From positions 1 to 64,000 of the forward strand of contig DASPSJ010000087.1 of NCBI GenBank assembly GCA_035623985.1: 64,000 nt of DNA, read 5' to 3'. Shown one piece after another: positions 43,316-52,265 of this stretch. This DNA is from DAHUYF01 sp035623985 (GTDB taxonomy: Bacteria; Pseudomonadota; Alphaproteobacteria; ATCC43930; CGMCC-115725). The first letter of the stretch is position 1. Each line of letters begins with the position of its first letter. The notes under the pieces were generated by a model. That model saw nothing but the letters and a program-made list of their open reading frames with translations, searched no databases and was not told the DNA's origin. The position numbers were made by a program, and so were the translations under genes.

Positions 43316-43735
43316 TCAGGCGTCGCTCGACGGGACCCAGGGAATGCGCGCGACTTCGATACCGTCGTCGGCGAGCGCGCGCGCCTCCGCTTCGCTCGCT
43401 TCGCCGTAGATGCTGCGCGCCTCGCTCTCGCCGCTATGGATGCGGCGCGCTTCCTCGGCAAAGCGGTTGCCGACATAGTCGCAATGCGTCTCGACCTGGC
43501 GGCGGAGCTGCTGCAGCGTGCGGCGAAGCTGGTCGGGGGAGGGCGGTGCCTTCGGCTCGCTTGCGGCGGCGGATCGCGCGAGGCGGGGCGCCATCGGCGC
43601 CTTCTCGACGATGTTGCTGGCGCAGTCGGGACAGGCGATCAGCCCGCGCTGCGCCTGCCGCTCATAGGTGGCGCCGTCGCGGAACCAGGCCTCGAATTCG
43701 TGCTCGGCGGCACATCTGAGCTTGAATAGGATCAT
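43316..43735 (-). CDS. DUF1178 family protein
   Basis: A 139-residue protein of the DUF1178 family, with an N-terminal zinc-ribbon-like part (MILFKLRCAAEHEFEAWF, then ACPDCAS with CxxC) and a C-terminal helical region ending in IPWVPSSDA. Start at ATG 43735, with an AGAAGG upstream; a longer frame is possible but unlikely. It is common near nitrilase and grxC genes in alphaproteobacteria, as here. Function unknown. Confidence 0.88.
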   Translation of the reverse strand: MILFKLRCAAEHEFEAWFRDGATYERQAQRGLIACPDCASNIVEKAPMAPRLARSAAASEPKAPPSPDQLRRTLQQLRRQVETHCDYVGNRFAEEARRIHSGESEARSIYGEASEAEARALADDGIEVARIPWVPSSDA

Positions 43736-43805
43736 GCCGTACCGGACCTTCTGACCGTTGATACACGTCCCCCGGTTATTTAGCAATCATCGTCATCGAG
43801 TGCCA

Positions 43806-44360
43806 ATGCCACCAGTGCCCATGCCTCCGGCGACGTCTCCCTCCGCCTGGATCCGCCGCTTCCTGCCGCTGATCCCGCCGGGCGGGCGGGTGCTCGACCT
43901 GGCGGCGGGCGGCGGGCGCCACGTCAAGCTCCTGCGCCAGTCGGATTACCAGGTGGTTGCCGTCGACCGCGACGTTACCCGGCTCCGGGCCGAGTTCGCC
44001 GGCGACCCGCTCTGCGAGGTCATCGAGCAAGACCTGGAAGATGGTGGCCCGTGGCGTCTCGGGCAAGGCTATCACGGCATTGTCGTCGCGAACTATCTCT
44101 GGCGCCCGTTGCTGCCGGCGCTGGCATCGGCGCTGGCGCCCCAGGGGGTGCTCCTCTACGAGACCTTCATGCTCGGGAACGAGCGCCTGGGCAAGCCCGC
44201 CAACCCGGATTTCCTGCTGCTTCCCGGCGAACTGTTGGCGGCGTTTCTCGGCCGGCTCGGCATCATCGCCTTCGAGCAGGGCACGGTAAGCACCCCCCGC
44301 CCGGCCGTGATCCAGCGCATCGCCGCGGTGAAGGGCGAGGTCGGCGCCTTGCCGGGCTGA
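43806..44360 (+). CDS. Small class I SAM-dependent methyltransferase
   Basis: A 184-residue protein containing the glycine-rich motif I GGRVLDLAAGGGRHVKLL, an acidic ribose-binding VVAVDRD and later LLYETFMLGNERLGKP. The overall size fits the TehB-like small methyltransferases. The ATG at 43806 was chosen; an upstream TTG at 43758 would add 16 residues. It faces DUF1178 divergently and converges with the nitrilase gene. Confidence 0.85.
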   Translation: MPPVPMPPATSPSAWIRRFLPLIPPGGRVLDLAAGGGRHVKLLRQSDYQVVAVDRDVTRLRAEFAGDPLCEVIEQDLEDGGPWRLGQGYHGIVVANYLWRPLLPALASALAPQGVLLYETFMLGNERLGKPANPDFLLLPGELLAAFLGRLGIIAFEQGTVSTPRPAVIQRIAAVKGEVGALPG

Positions 44361-44385
44361 GGGCCGGGCGCGCGGCGCCGGCGGC

Positions 44386-45246
44386 CTATTCCGCCGCCAG
44401 CGCGCCCGGCTTGCGCTGCGGCAGGGCGTAGGGCCGGTCGTGCCGGAGCGCGGGCACAGCGCGGCGCGCGTCGGCGATCGCGGCAGGGTCGATCTCGGCG
44501 ATGATGTAGCCGGTGCCGTCCTCGGCTTCGGCGAGGATCTCGCCCCAGGGCGCTACGATCAGCGAATGACCGTAGGTCTTGCGCCCTTCCGCATGCTCGC
44601 CCCATTGCGCCGGAGCAAAGACGAAGGCGCCATTTTCGATGGCGCGCGCGCGCATCAGCACATGCCAATGGGCGCGGCCGGTGGGCACGGTGAAGGCCGA
44701 GGGGATCGAGAGGAAGTCGGCGCCTGCCTGCGCCAGGGCACGGTAGAGATGCGGAAAGCGCAGATCGTAGCATATGGTCATGCCGAGCATGCCCCAGGGC
44801 AGCGGCGCCAGCACCGCGGCCTCGCCGGGCCGGAACGCATTCGATTCGCGATAGCTCTCGCCGCCGGCGAGCTCGACGTCGAACATATGGATCTTGTCGT
44901 AGCGCGCGGCGATCGCGCCGTCGGGAGCAATGAGGAAAGAGCGATTGGCCAGCCGCTCGTCGCCGTCCTCGCGCCGCACCACCGCCGAGCCCAGCAGCAG
45001 CCAGGCGCCGGTCTCGCGCGCGAGGTCGCGAAAGGCGGCGAGCATGGCGTGGGAGGCCTCGTCCTTGGCCTTGGCCACACGCTCCGTCCGCCTCGGCTCC
45101 ATCATGTCGCTTACCTCGGGCGTCATGATGAGGTCGGCGCCCTCGTCGCGCGCGGCGCGGATGAGGGCGCTCGCCGCGAGAATGTTGGGCTCAACCTCGC
45201 GCGCCGAGGAGAGCTGGATGCAGGCGGCCTTGAAACGGCCGCTCAC
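44386..45246 (-). CDS. Carbon-nitrogen hydrolase (Nit-type omega-amidase-like)
   Basis: A 286-residue nitrilase-superfamily enzyme with the Glu-Lys-Cys triad: E44 in TPEVSDM, K118 in YDKIHMFD and C159 in ICYDLRFPHLY. The sequence is close to the Nit1/Nit2 branch (deaminated glutathione amidase/omega-amidase). Starts with GTG 45246, overlapping the stop of grxC (GTGA), so the two are coupled. Pairing with glutaredoxin suits a role in glutathione-metabolite repair. Confidence 0.9.
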   Translation of the reverse strand: MSGRFKAACIQLSSAREVEPNILAASALIRAARDEGADLIMTPEVSDMMEPRRTERVAKAKDEASHAMLAAFRDLARETGAWLLLGSAVVRREDGDERLANRSFLIAPDGAIAARYDKIHMFDVELAGGESYRESNAFRPGEAAVLAPLPWGMLGMTICYDLRFPHLYRALAQAGADFLSIPSAFTVPTGRAHWHVLMRARAIENGAFVFAPAQWGEHAEGRKTYGHSLIVAPWGEILAEAEDGTGYIIAEIDPAAIADARRAVPALRHDRPYALPQRKPGALAAE

Positions 45247-45509
45247 CGGGGCGCGATCCCGAGCTTGGCGTCGAGCGTGCCGGCACGGTCCAAGGCGTAA
45301 AGCTCGTCCGAGCCGCCGATATGCTCGCCGTCGATGAAGATCTGCGGCACGCTCTGCCGTCCGCCCGAACGCTCGATCATCTCCTCGCGCTTGGCGGTGT
45401 CCTCGATGACATCGATGTTGATGAAGGCGACGCCCTTCTTTTCGAGCAAGCTCTTGGCCCGCGCGCAATAGGGACAGAACAACGTCGCATAAATCTCAAC
45501 CTGCGCCAT
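45243..45509 (-). CDS. grxC: Glutaredoxin
   Basis: An 88-residue glutaredoxin 3 type protein with the dithiol active site CPYC (C12-C15), the cis-proline region SVPQIFIDGEHIGG and the following GSDELYALD. It reduces protein and small disulfides with glutathione. It is translationally coupled to the downstream nitrilase gene. Confidence 0.95.
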   Translation of the reverse strand: MAQVEIYATLFCPYCARAKSLLEKKGVAFINIDVIEDTAKREEMIERSGGRQSVPQIFIDGEHIGGSDELYALDRAGTLDAKLGIAPR

Positions 45510-46022
45510 GACCGCTCCAGCCGAAAGTCTTCACGTCCCATCTAGTCGAAAATCGCGATAATTCAAGAAATTTTCGTGAAGGAGCGCCGCGCGGCATCGG
45601 CGTTGGCGGCATGGCGGAGGCGAGCGAAGGTCGAGCGTCGCCCGCTCCCATCCGCGGCGGAAGAGCCGGCGTCGCCCCTCGGCGCGGGGCGGGTTTTTCG
45701 GCGCCGCATCGAGCCGCTTGGCGATGGTCGGCTCGCGCCGCGTGGCCTGGGCCTGCCTTGGCGCGGCATCGGCCGCGCGCCGGTAGACCATGCATTCGAA
45801 GGAGCGGGCGGCGGCGGGGCCGGCCTCTTGCAGGTGAGCGCCAGGGGGTATTCGGATGGTTTTTGAACGTCTCTTCACGCCGCGTCCATGGCCTGGGACA
45901 TGGCCGTCCCGCTTTCACCCCGTGGCCCTGTCCAGCCACGAGCCGGGTCATTTGGATTAACCGGAAATACCAGAAGATTCAACATGTTAACCCAGAGCGG
46001 GAGCCGCGCGCGAGGCCCTCGG
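45510..46022. other. Intergenic region without a supported gene
   Basis: About 513 bases. Frames are open on both strands (for instance 45531-45878 minus), but their compositions are arginine/proline-rich in the way typical of non-coding frames in GC-rich DNA, and no starts have convincing ribosome-binding sites. The AT-rich bases near 45540-45575 probably hold the grxC promoter. Confidence 0.5.
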
Positions 46023-46772
46023 CTACCCCTCCTGCCGCACGGTGCGCGCCAAGGTGAGCACGTCGACGCTTCGAGCGCCGGCGCGGCGCAGGACGCGCGC
46101 GCATTCGCTGACGGTGGCGCCGGTGGTAAAGACATCGTCGATGACGAGAACGCGCTTGCCGCGGACATCGCAGCCGGGCTTCACCGCAAAAGCGGCACGG
46201 ACGTTGCGCTCGCGCCCGGCGGCGTTGCGTTTGCCTTGAGAAGGGGTGCGACGGCGGCGGCGCAGCCAGTCGGCGCCGACCGGCGGGCCGCCGGCGTCAC
46301 GCAGCGCATGGGCGAGCACCGCCGCCTGGTTGTAGCGGCGGGCAAAGAGACGTGTCCAATGCAGCGGCACCGGCACGGCAACGTCCGCATCGGCGACGAG
46401 GTCGCTTCCGGCGCGTCGCAGCCAGCGGCCGAAGGCCGGCGCCAGATGCAATCGGTCGCCGTGCTTGAAAGCGAGGATCAGCTTGCGGCTCGCCGCATCG
46501 TAACGCATTGCCGCGCGGGCACGCTCGAAGGGCGGACGGGCGCGCGCGCATTCTCCGCACAGTGCCGTCGCCGCCACCTCGAACTCGAAAGGCAAGCCAC
46601 AACAGGCGCAGCAGGGCGCGCCGAGGAACGTAATGTCGCGCCAGCATTGGGCGCAGAGCGTGCCCGCGGCGCTCACCGCCGTGCCGCAGGAGAGGCAGCG
46701 CGGTGGCAGCAGCAGGTCGAGAAGCGCCGTGGCGGCGCGGCGCAGCGCCGGTGGTCGCGCGAGGTCTTGCAT
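46023..46772 (-). CDS. comF: ComF family phosphoribosyltransferase-like protein
   Basis: A 249-residue protein with N-terminal zinc-type cysteines (CLSCGTAV, CAQCW, CCACCG, CGEC) and a C-terminal phosphoribosyltransferase fold ending in VLVIDDVFTTGATVSECARV, the PRPP-binding motif. ComF-type proteins are linked to DNA uptake or nucleotide handling. It starts at ATG 46772 and is divergent from the methyltransferase gene. Confidence 0.9.
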   Translation of the reverse strand: MQDLARPPALRRAATALLDLLLPPRCLSCGTAVSAAGTLCAQCWRDITFLGAPCCACCGLPFEFEVAATALCGECARARPPFERARAAMRYDAASRKLILAFKHGDRLHLAPAFGRWLRRAGSDLVADADVAVPVPLHWTRLFARRYNQAAVLAHALRDAGGPPVGADWLRRRRRTPSQGKRNAAGRERNVRAAFAVKPGCDVRGKRVLVIDDVFTTGATVSECARVLRRAGARSVDVLTLARTVRQEG

Positions 46773-46857
46773 CGGCGGCGATGTCAGCCTGGCGCCGGCC
46801 GGCTGTCAACCGGGCCGCCGCTGGCGCGCCCGGCGCGCTCATGCCATATAACCGTCC

Positions 46858-47769
46858 ATGCCGCCGGCCGCCGATCCCCTGCGCGTTTTCGATCGCCGGG
46901 CGCTGCGCCTTCATCGCAGCCGCGCCGCGCGCGGTTTCGGATCGGCCGATTTCCTGGTCGTCGAGGCGGCGGCGCGGCTTGCCGACCGGCTCGCGGATGT
47001 CGCGCGGCGCTTCCCGCTGGCGCTCGATCTCGGCTGTCGCGACGGCGCGCTCGCTCGCCGCCTGACCGGCCGCGGGGAGGTCGGAACGCTGATCCATGCC
47101 GATGCCGCCTGGGGCTTTGCCCGTCTTGCGCCGCCGCCGGCCGCGGTTGCCGAGGCCGAGGCGCTGCCGTTCAAGCCGGCGACCTTCGATCTCGTGCTGA
47201 GCAATCTCGACCTGCATTGGACGAATGATCTGCCGGGCGCGCTGCTGCAACTGCGCCAGGCGCTCAAGCCCGATGGGCTGCTGCTCGCTTCGCTGTTCGG
47301 CGGCGAGACGCTGGCCGAATTGCGCCGCGCGCTGATGGAGGCCGAGCTTGCGGAGGAGGGCGGCATCAGCCCGCGCGTCTCGCCTTTTCCCGATCTGCGC
47401 GACCTCGGCCGGCTGCTGCAGCGCGCCGGCTTCGCCTTGCCGGTGGTCGACCGCGACACGATCGAGGTGACCTATGCCGACGCCCTGGCGTTGATGCGCG
47501 ACTTGCGCGCCATGGGCGAAAGCAACGCGGTGACCGAGCGCCGTCGCGGATTTACCCGTCGCGCGACGCTCGCCCGCGCCGCCGCGCTCTACCGCGACCT
47601 TTTCGCCCTGCCCGACGGGCGCATACCCGCGCGCTTCGAGATCGTCACTCTGACCGCCTGGGCGCCGCATGCGAACCAGCCGCTGCCGCTCCGCCCCGGC
47701 AGCGCGCGCGCTCGACTCGCCGCCGCTCTCGGCACGATCGAGCGCTCGGCTGGAGAAGAGACACGCTGA
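46858..47769 (+). CDS. NDUFAF5/BioC-like methyltransferase
   Basis: A 303-residue SAM-dependent methyltransferase fold (ALDLGCRDGALARRL, AEAEALPFKPATFDLVLSNL and the following DLHWTNDLPGALLQLRQALK) closely resembling the alphaproteobacterial relatives of NDUFAF5/BioC. In mitochondria the homolog modifies a complex I subunit; BioC methylates malonyl-ACP, and no bio genes are nearby. The neighbourhood comF-grxC-nitrilase-DUF1178 is characteristic of alphaproteobacteria. It starts at ATG 46858. Confidence 0.85.
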   Translation: MPPAADPLRVFDRRALRLHRSRAARGFGSADFLVVEAAARLADRLADVARRFPLALDLGCRDGALARRLTGRGEVGTLIHADAAWGFARLAPPPAAVAEAEALPFKPATFDLVLSNLDLHWTNDLPGALLQLRQALKPDGLLLASLFGGETLAELRRALMEAELAEEGGISPRVSPFPDLRDLGRLLQRAGFALPVVDRDTIEVTYADALALMRDLRAMGESNAVTERRRGFTRRATLARAAALYRDLFALPDGRIPARFEIVTLTAWAPHANQPLPLRPGSARARLAAALGTIERSAGEETR

Positions 47770-47849
47770 CGGGGGGAATTTTCCGGGCCGCTCTCTTTTT
47801 TAGAGAATAACTCCTTGAAACAGAAACTCTTTCGGCTGGCAACGTCTTT

Positions 47850-47859
47850 GGATTAATCC
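47850..47859. promoter_or_regulatory. Palindrome upstream of sensor kinase gene
   Basis: GGATTAATCC is a perfect 10-base palindrome in the AT-rich leader 80 bases before the kinase ATG. It may be an operator, but short AT-containing palindromes of this length also arise by chance. Confidence 0.25.
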
Positions 47860-47938
47860 ATCTTTAGTTTGGATTTGCGACAATCTTTCTTGGCATGGAG
47901 AGGCTTTCGCCTGCTCTCGCCTGAGGCTTGCCCGCATC

Positions 47939-49858
47939 ATGCATTCGCTCGGTGACGTCCAGCCCGGCTTGTCGCTCCACGGTTCCCGCCGCGCCGAGGA
48001 GTCCCTGTCGCCGCGCTCGATGACCAGCCGTTTCGCGCTGGTCATCGTCATCTTTGTCGCCATCCAGGCGATCATTCTCATACTCTCTCTTGTCGCCATC
48101 GAGGGCGTCAATGCTACGCGCGCTTACGTTGCGGGCGAGGACGCCTATGCCAAGGCGCAAAAGCATGCAGCGCTCGATCTCCGCCGCTATGTCGTCTGGG
48201 GCCAGCAGGCCTATCTCGACAGTTTCCGCCGCGAGATCGCCGTACCGATCGGCGACCGGATCGGCCGTGACGCGCTCGAGGCACAGCCGCCCGATTTCGC
48301 CAAGGCGTATGCGGGGTTCGTCCAAGGCCGTAACGATCCTCGCGACATCCTGTCGCAGTCGCGTCTTTTCGTCTGGTTTTCCTGGTGGCTGCCGTTCGAT
48401 CGCGCGATCCAGGACTGGCGCACCGGCGACCGGCTGGTGGCGGAACTCGTCGGCCGTGCCGATGAAATCGCCGCGGCGCTGGCGAAGGGCCCGTTCGACA
48501 GTGCCCAGCGGGATGCCTTTCTTGCCGGCATCAACGATATCGACGACCGGCTGACCCGCCTCGAGGACGATTTCTCCGCGCATATGGGCGAGGCGGCCCG
48601 CGCCGCGCGCGATCTGGCGATGTTCGGGCTGGCGCTGGGCAGCGTCCTGCTCTTGACGGCCGGTATCGGTCTCGCCTGGCGTACCTTTCGCATCGCCCTC
48701 CGCGCCGAGGGCCGCTTGGCGCACAGCGAGCAGCGCTTCCGCGATTTCGCCAAGGTCGCTTCCGACTGGTTCTGGGAGACCGACGCGCAGAATCGCGTCG
48801 CCTATTTCTCCGGCGGTGCAGACCATGACGGCACGGGCGACGCCGGCTCTATCATCGGCAAGACGCTGGTCGAGCTGACCAGGGGGGAACCCGCTGAGGA
48901 GAGCCGGTGCCGCCATCTCGAGGATGTCGCGGCGCGCCGGCCGTTCCGCGATTTCTGCTATTCCTATCGCCGCCCCGACGGCGGCGAGCAGTTCTGGTCG
49001 CTGAGCGGGGCGCCGGTCTACGACCACCGCGGCAAGTTCGCGGGCTATCGCGGCACCGGCAGCGAGATCACCCGCGACGTGCTGGCCCAACGCTCGCTGC
49101 AGCACGCCAAGGAGCAGGCGGAGACGGCCAGCCGCGCCAAATCCGAATTCCTCGCCAATATGAGCCATGAGCTGCGCACGCCGCTCAACGCCATCCTGGG
49201 CTTCGCCGAGATCATCCGCGACCGGCTGCTCGGACCGGTCGCCGACCGCTACGCCGAATACGCCCAGGACATCTACAGCTCGGGCACGCATCTCCTTGGC
49301 ATCATCAACGACATTCTCGACCTGTCCAAGGTCGAGGCCGGACGCCTCGAGCTGGTCGAGGAGATCGTCGACATCCAGAGCATCGTCAAGAGCGTCGTTC
49401 TGCTGCTGCGCGAGCGCGTCGCGACGGCGGGGCTGACGCTCAAGGTCGAGCTGCCCGATGCGCTGCTGCTGCTGCGCGCCGACGAGCGCAAGCTCAAGCA
49501 GGTGTTGATGAACCTGCTGTCCAACGCCGTGAAGTTCACCCCCGCCGGCGGCGAGATCCTCATCCGCGTCGCGGTCGAGAGCGAGCGCGGCGTCGTCATC
49601 GAGGTCCGTGACAGCGGGATCGGCATCGCGCCCGGGGATATCGCCCGCGCGCTGTCGCCCTTCGGCCAGGTCGACAGCCGCTTGAGCCGCCGCTACGAGG
49701 GCACCGGCCTCGGCTTGCCGCTGGCGCGCGCGCTCGCGGCGTTGCATGGCGGCCGCCTGGAGCTCGAAAGCACCCCCGGCCAGGGCACCACGGCACGCAT
49801 TGTGCTGCCCTCCGATCGCCTGGTCGAGCGCGAAATGCGCCGTTGGATCGCCGGTTGA
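47939..49858 (+). CDS. Membrane PAS sensor histidine kinase
   Basis: A 639-residue kinase with two membrane helices (about 33-55 and 226-248) flanking a periplasmic or extracytoplasmic sensor of about 170 residues, a PAS domain (about 265-385), then HisKA with phospho-acceptor H410 in NMSHELRTPLNAILGF, N-box LLSNAVKFTP, G1 DSGIGI and G2 GTGLGLPLA. No receiver domain and no adjacent response regulator are present. It starts at ATG 47939. Confidence 0.92.
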   Translation: MHSLGDVQPGLSLHGSRRAEESLSPRSMTSRFALVIVIFVAIQAIILILSLVAIEGVNATRAYVAGEDAYAKAQKHAALDLRRYVVWGQQAYLDSFRREIAVPIGDRIGRDALEAQPPDFAKAYAGFVQGRNDPRDILSQSRLFVWFSWWLPFDRAIQDWRTGDRLVAELVGRADEIAAALAKGPFDSAQRDAFLAGINDIDDRLTRLEDDFSAHMGEAARAARDLAMFGLALGSVLLLTAGIGLAWRTFRIALRAEGRLAHSEQRFRDFAKVASDWFWETDAQNRVAYFSGGADHDGTGDAGSIIGKTLVELTRGEPAEESRCRHLEDVAARRPFRDFCYSYRRPDGGEQFWSLSGAPVYDHRGKFAGYRGTGSEITRDVLAQRSLQHAKEQAETASRAKSEFLANMSHELRTPLNAILGFAEIIRDRLLGPVADRYAEYAQDIYSSGTHLLGIINDILDLSKVEAGRLELVEEIVDIQSIVKSVVLLLRERVATAGLTLKVELPDALLLLRADERKLKQVLMNLLSNAVKFTPAGGEILIRVAVESERGVVIEVRDSGIGIAPGDIARALSPFGQVDSRLSRRYEGTGLGLPLARALAALHGGRLELESTPGQGTTARIVLPSDRLVEREMRRWIAG

Positions 49859-49932
49859 AGCAACGATAGCGTCGCGGCGACGCCTGCCTTAGAATGCCGG
49901 CGCTTTTACGGCATGGAGCAAGCAGGCGTCAT

Positions 49933-50601
49933 ATGAGCCGACCGATCTCCCTCTTTGCCGCCTCCCTGCTGGCAGCGGCCTTTGCCGGCTCGGCATGGGC
50001 GGCGCCGCGGAGCCTCGAATACCGCGTCGTCCACCCCACTTATGGCGATATCGGGACCTATACCAATCTGGTCGAGCGCGTCGGCGACGATACCGAGGTC
50101 ACGAGCGATTTGCGCATCGCCGTCCGGCTGCTCGGCATCGTCGTCTATCGCCAGGAGGCGCGGCGAAGCGAGCGCTGGCAGGGTCAAAGGCTGGTCGCCT
50201 TCGACGGCGTCACGGTCACCAATGGCGAGCGGCTCCAGGTGCATGGCGAGGCGCGCGAGGGCGGTTTCGCCGTGACCACCTCGGCCGGCACCGTCATGGC
50301 GCCGGCCAGCGTCCATCCTTCCAACCCCTGGTCGGCGATGGTTCTCGACACCGACGTCATGATGTCGACCCGCACCGGCCAGATCCTGCCGGTGCATGTC
50401 AGCGGCGGCGAGACGAAGCCGGTGGCGATCGCCGGCAGCACGCTGCGGCTTCGTCAATACGAAATCGACAGCGACAAACGCCAATTCGTCTGGCTCGACG
50501 ACAGCGGCACGCCCATCGCCTTCCGTACCGCGGAGGACGGCACGCTGATCGATTTCATCCTGCTGCGCCGGCAGGAAGTTGCCGCCAACGGCCGCGGCTA
50601 G
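49933..50601 (+). CDS. DUF6134-like secreted protein
   Basis: A 222-residue protein with a signal peptide (about 1-23, cleaved near AWA-AP). The mature domain begins YRVVHPTYGDIGTYTNLVE and contains AVRLLGIVVYRQEARRSERW and HPSNPWSAMVLDTDVMMST, as in the DUF6134 family. Function unknown; it is probably a periplasmic beta-rich protein. It starts at ATG 49933, downstream of the kinase on the same strand, and converges with mutT with an overlap of a few bases at the stops. Confidence 0.75.
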   Translation: MSRPISLFAASLLAAAFAGSAWAAPRSLEYRVVHPTYGDIGTYTNLVERVGDDTEVTSDLRIAVRLLGIVVYRQEARRSERWQGQRLVAFDGVTVTNGERLQVHGEAREGGFAVTTSAGTVMAPASVHPSNPWSAMVLDTDVMMSTRTGQILPVHVSGGETKPVAIAGSTLRLRQYEIDSDKRQFVWLDDSGTPIAFRTAEDGTLIDFILLRRQEVAANGRG

Positions 50602-51026
50602 AGCAGGTCCCGCAGCACCGCCACCAGCGGCTTGTCCGCCGGCGGCATGGCGTATCGGTCGAGCTTCTGCGCCCGCACCCAGGCGAGGCTCTGGCCCTCC
50701 TGCGCCGTGACCGTGCCGCTCCAGCGGCGGCAGACATAGAGCGGCATCAACAGATGGAAACGCTCATAGCGGTGCGAGGCGAAGGTGAGCGGCGCGAGGC
50801 AGGCCTCGCTGACGTCGATGCCGAGCTCTTCCTTGAGTTCGCGGATCAGCGCGGCCTCCGGCGCTTCGCCCGGTTGCACCTTGCCGCCGGGAAACTCCCA
50901 GAGCCCGGCCATTGGCCTGCCTTCCGGCCGCTGCGCCAGCAGCACGCGCCCGTCGGCGTCGACCAGCGCCACGGCGACGACCAGGACGATCGGTAACTCG
51001 GCTCCGTCAGCTCCGGTAGCTGCCAT
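50598..51026 (-). CDS. mutT: 8-oxo-dGTP diphosphatase (MutT-type Nudix)
   Basis: A 142-residue protein with the full Nudix box at about 48-70 (GGKVQPGEAPEAALIRELKE then ELGI). It sanitises oxidised guanine nucleotides. The ATG at 51026 overlaps the end of argJ by 20 bases, the usual coupling in alphaproteobacteria. The order parvulin-argJ-mutT facing secA is conserved in the class. Confidence 0.92.
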   Translation of the reverse strand: MAATGADGAELPIVLVVAVALVDADGRVLLAQRPEGRPMAGLWEFPGGKVQPGEAPEAALIRELKEELGIDVSEACLAPLTFASHRYERFHLLMPLYVCRRWSGTVTAQEGQSLAWVRAQKLDRYAMPPADKPLVAVLRDLL

Positions 51027-52236
51027 TGATGTCGATGTAGCGATGGGTGAGATCGCACGTCCACACCGTCCAGCGGCCTTTGCCGACGCCGAGATCGAGC
51101 GCCATGTGGATGTTGCGTCCCGCCATATGCTTGGCGACGGGCGCTTCGTCATAGCCCGGCACCGGCCCGCCCTTCTCGGCGATGCGCACGCCGCCGATGC
51201 TGATGGCGAGGCGGTCGCGGTCGGCCTTCTCTCCGGCCTTGCCGACGGCCATGACCAGACGGCCCCAATTGGCGTCGCCCGCCGCCAGCGCCGTCTTGAC
51301 GAGCGGCGAATTGCCGATGGCGAGCCCGACCCGCCGCGCCGCCTGCGGCGAGCTGGCGCCGGTCACCTCGATGGTGACGAATTTCTCCGCGCCCTCGCCA
51401 TCGCGCACGATCTGTTGGGCAAGATCGACCATCACCTGATCGAGCGCGCGGCGGAAATCCCTGAGCCGGGGATCGCCCGCGCGCGTCACCCGCTTGTGCC
51501 GGGCCTTGCCGGTCGCCGTCAGCAGCACCGTGTCGCTGGTCGAGGTGTCGCCGTCGACGGTGATCGAGTTGAAGGAGCGCTGGTTCGCCGCGGTGAGCAA
51601 TTGCTGCAACGCCTTGGCCGGGATCGCCGCGTCGGTGAAGAGATAGGCGAGCATGGTTGCCATATCCGGCGCGAGCATGCCTGATCCCTTGGCGAAGCCG
51701 TTGATCGTCACCGCGATGCCGTCGATCTCGGCGCTTGCGCTGACCAGCTTCGGGAAGGTGTCGGTGGTCATGATCGCCGCCGCCGCCGTCATCCAGCCGG
51801 TCTCGGTTGCGCTCTTCGCCGCAACCGGAAGCCCGGCAATGATCTTCGCGCCGGGCGGCGGCTCGCCGATGACGCCGGTCGAGGCGATATAGACCTCGCG
51901 CGGGTGGCACGCGGCGAGCGTCGCCATGGTCCGCGCCGTCTCTTCCACCACCTTGCGCCCGGCGCGGCCGGTAAAGACGTTGGCATTGCCGGAATTCACC
52001 ACGATCGCCCTTGCCTTGCCGCGAGCGAGCGCGGCCCGGCACCAATCGACTGGAGCGCCGGCCGTGAGCGAGCGGGTGAATACGCCGGCAACGCTTGTTC
52101 CGGGCTCGAGCAGCGCCACCATCAGGTCCGAGCGACCCGGATAGCGGATGCCGCAGCTCGCCGCGCCGAGCCGCACGCCGGCGATCGGCGGCAGGTCGGG
52201 CGGATGGGCGGGCGCGAGCGGCGAAGGTGCGGCCAT
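51007..52236 (-). CDS. argJ: Glutamate N-acetyltransferase/amino-acid N-acetyltransferase
   Basis: A 409-residue ornithine acetyltransferase (arginine biosynthesis, recycles the acetyl group between N-acetylornithine and glutamate). The autocleavage region reads KGSGMLAPDMATMLAYLFTD, with the nucleophilic threonine in MATML; other landmarks are VVNSGNANVFTGRAG and the C-terminal DLTHRYIDINGSYRS. It starts at ATG 52236. Confidence 0.95.
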   Translation of the reverse strand: MAAPSPLAPAHPPDLPPIAGVRLGAASCGIRYPGRSDLMVALLEPGTSVAGVFTRSLTAGAPVDWCRAALARGKARAIVVNSGNANVFTGRAGRKVVEETARTMATLAACHPREVYIASTGVIGEPPPGAKIIAGLPVAAKSATETGWMTAAAAIMTTDTFPKLVSASAEIDGIAVTINGFAKGSGMLAPDMATMLAYLFTDAAIPAKALQQLLTAANQRSFNSITVDGDTSTSDTVLLTATGKARHKRVTRAGDPRLRDFRRALDQVMVDLAQQIVRDGEGAEKFVTIEVTGASSPQAARRVGLAIGNSPLVKTALAAGDANWGRLVMAVGKAGEKADRDRLAISIGGVRIAEKGGPVPGYDEAPVAKHMAGRNIHMALDLGVGKGRWTVWTCDLTHRYIDINGSYRS

Positions 52237-52265
52237 GATGGCTCCCGGCGGCGAACGCGCCGCCC

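Noticed and set aside
45531..45878. 115-codon minus-strand frame upstream of grxC
   Set aside because: Arginine/proline-rich low-information composition, no Shine-Dalgarno, several equally long frames on both strands.
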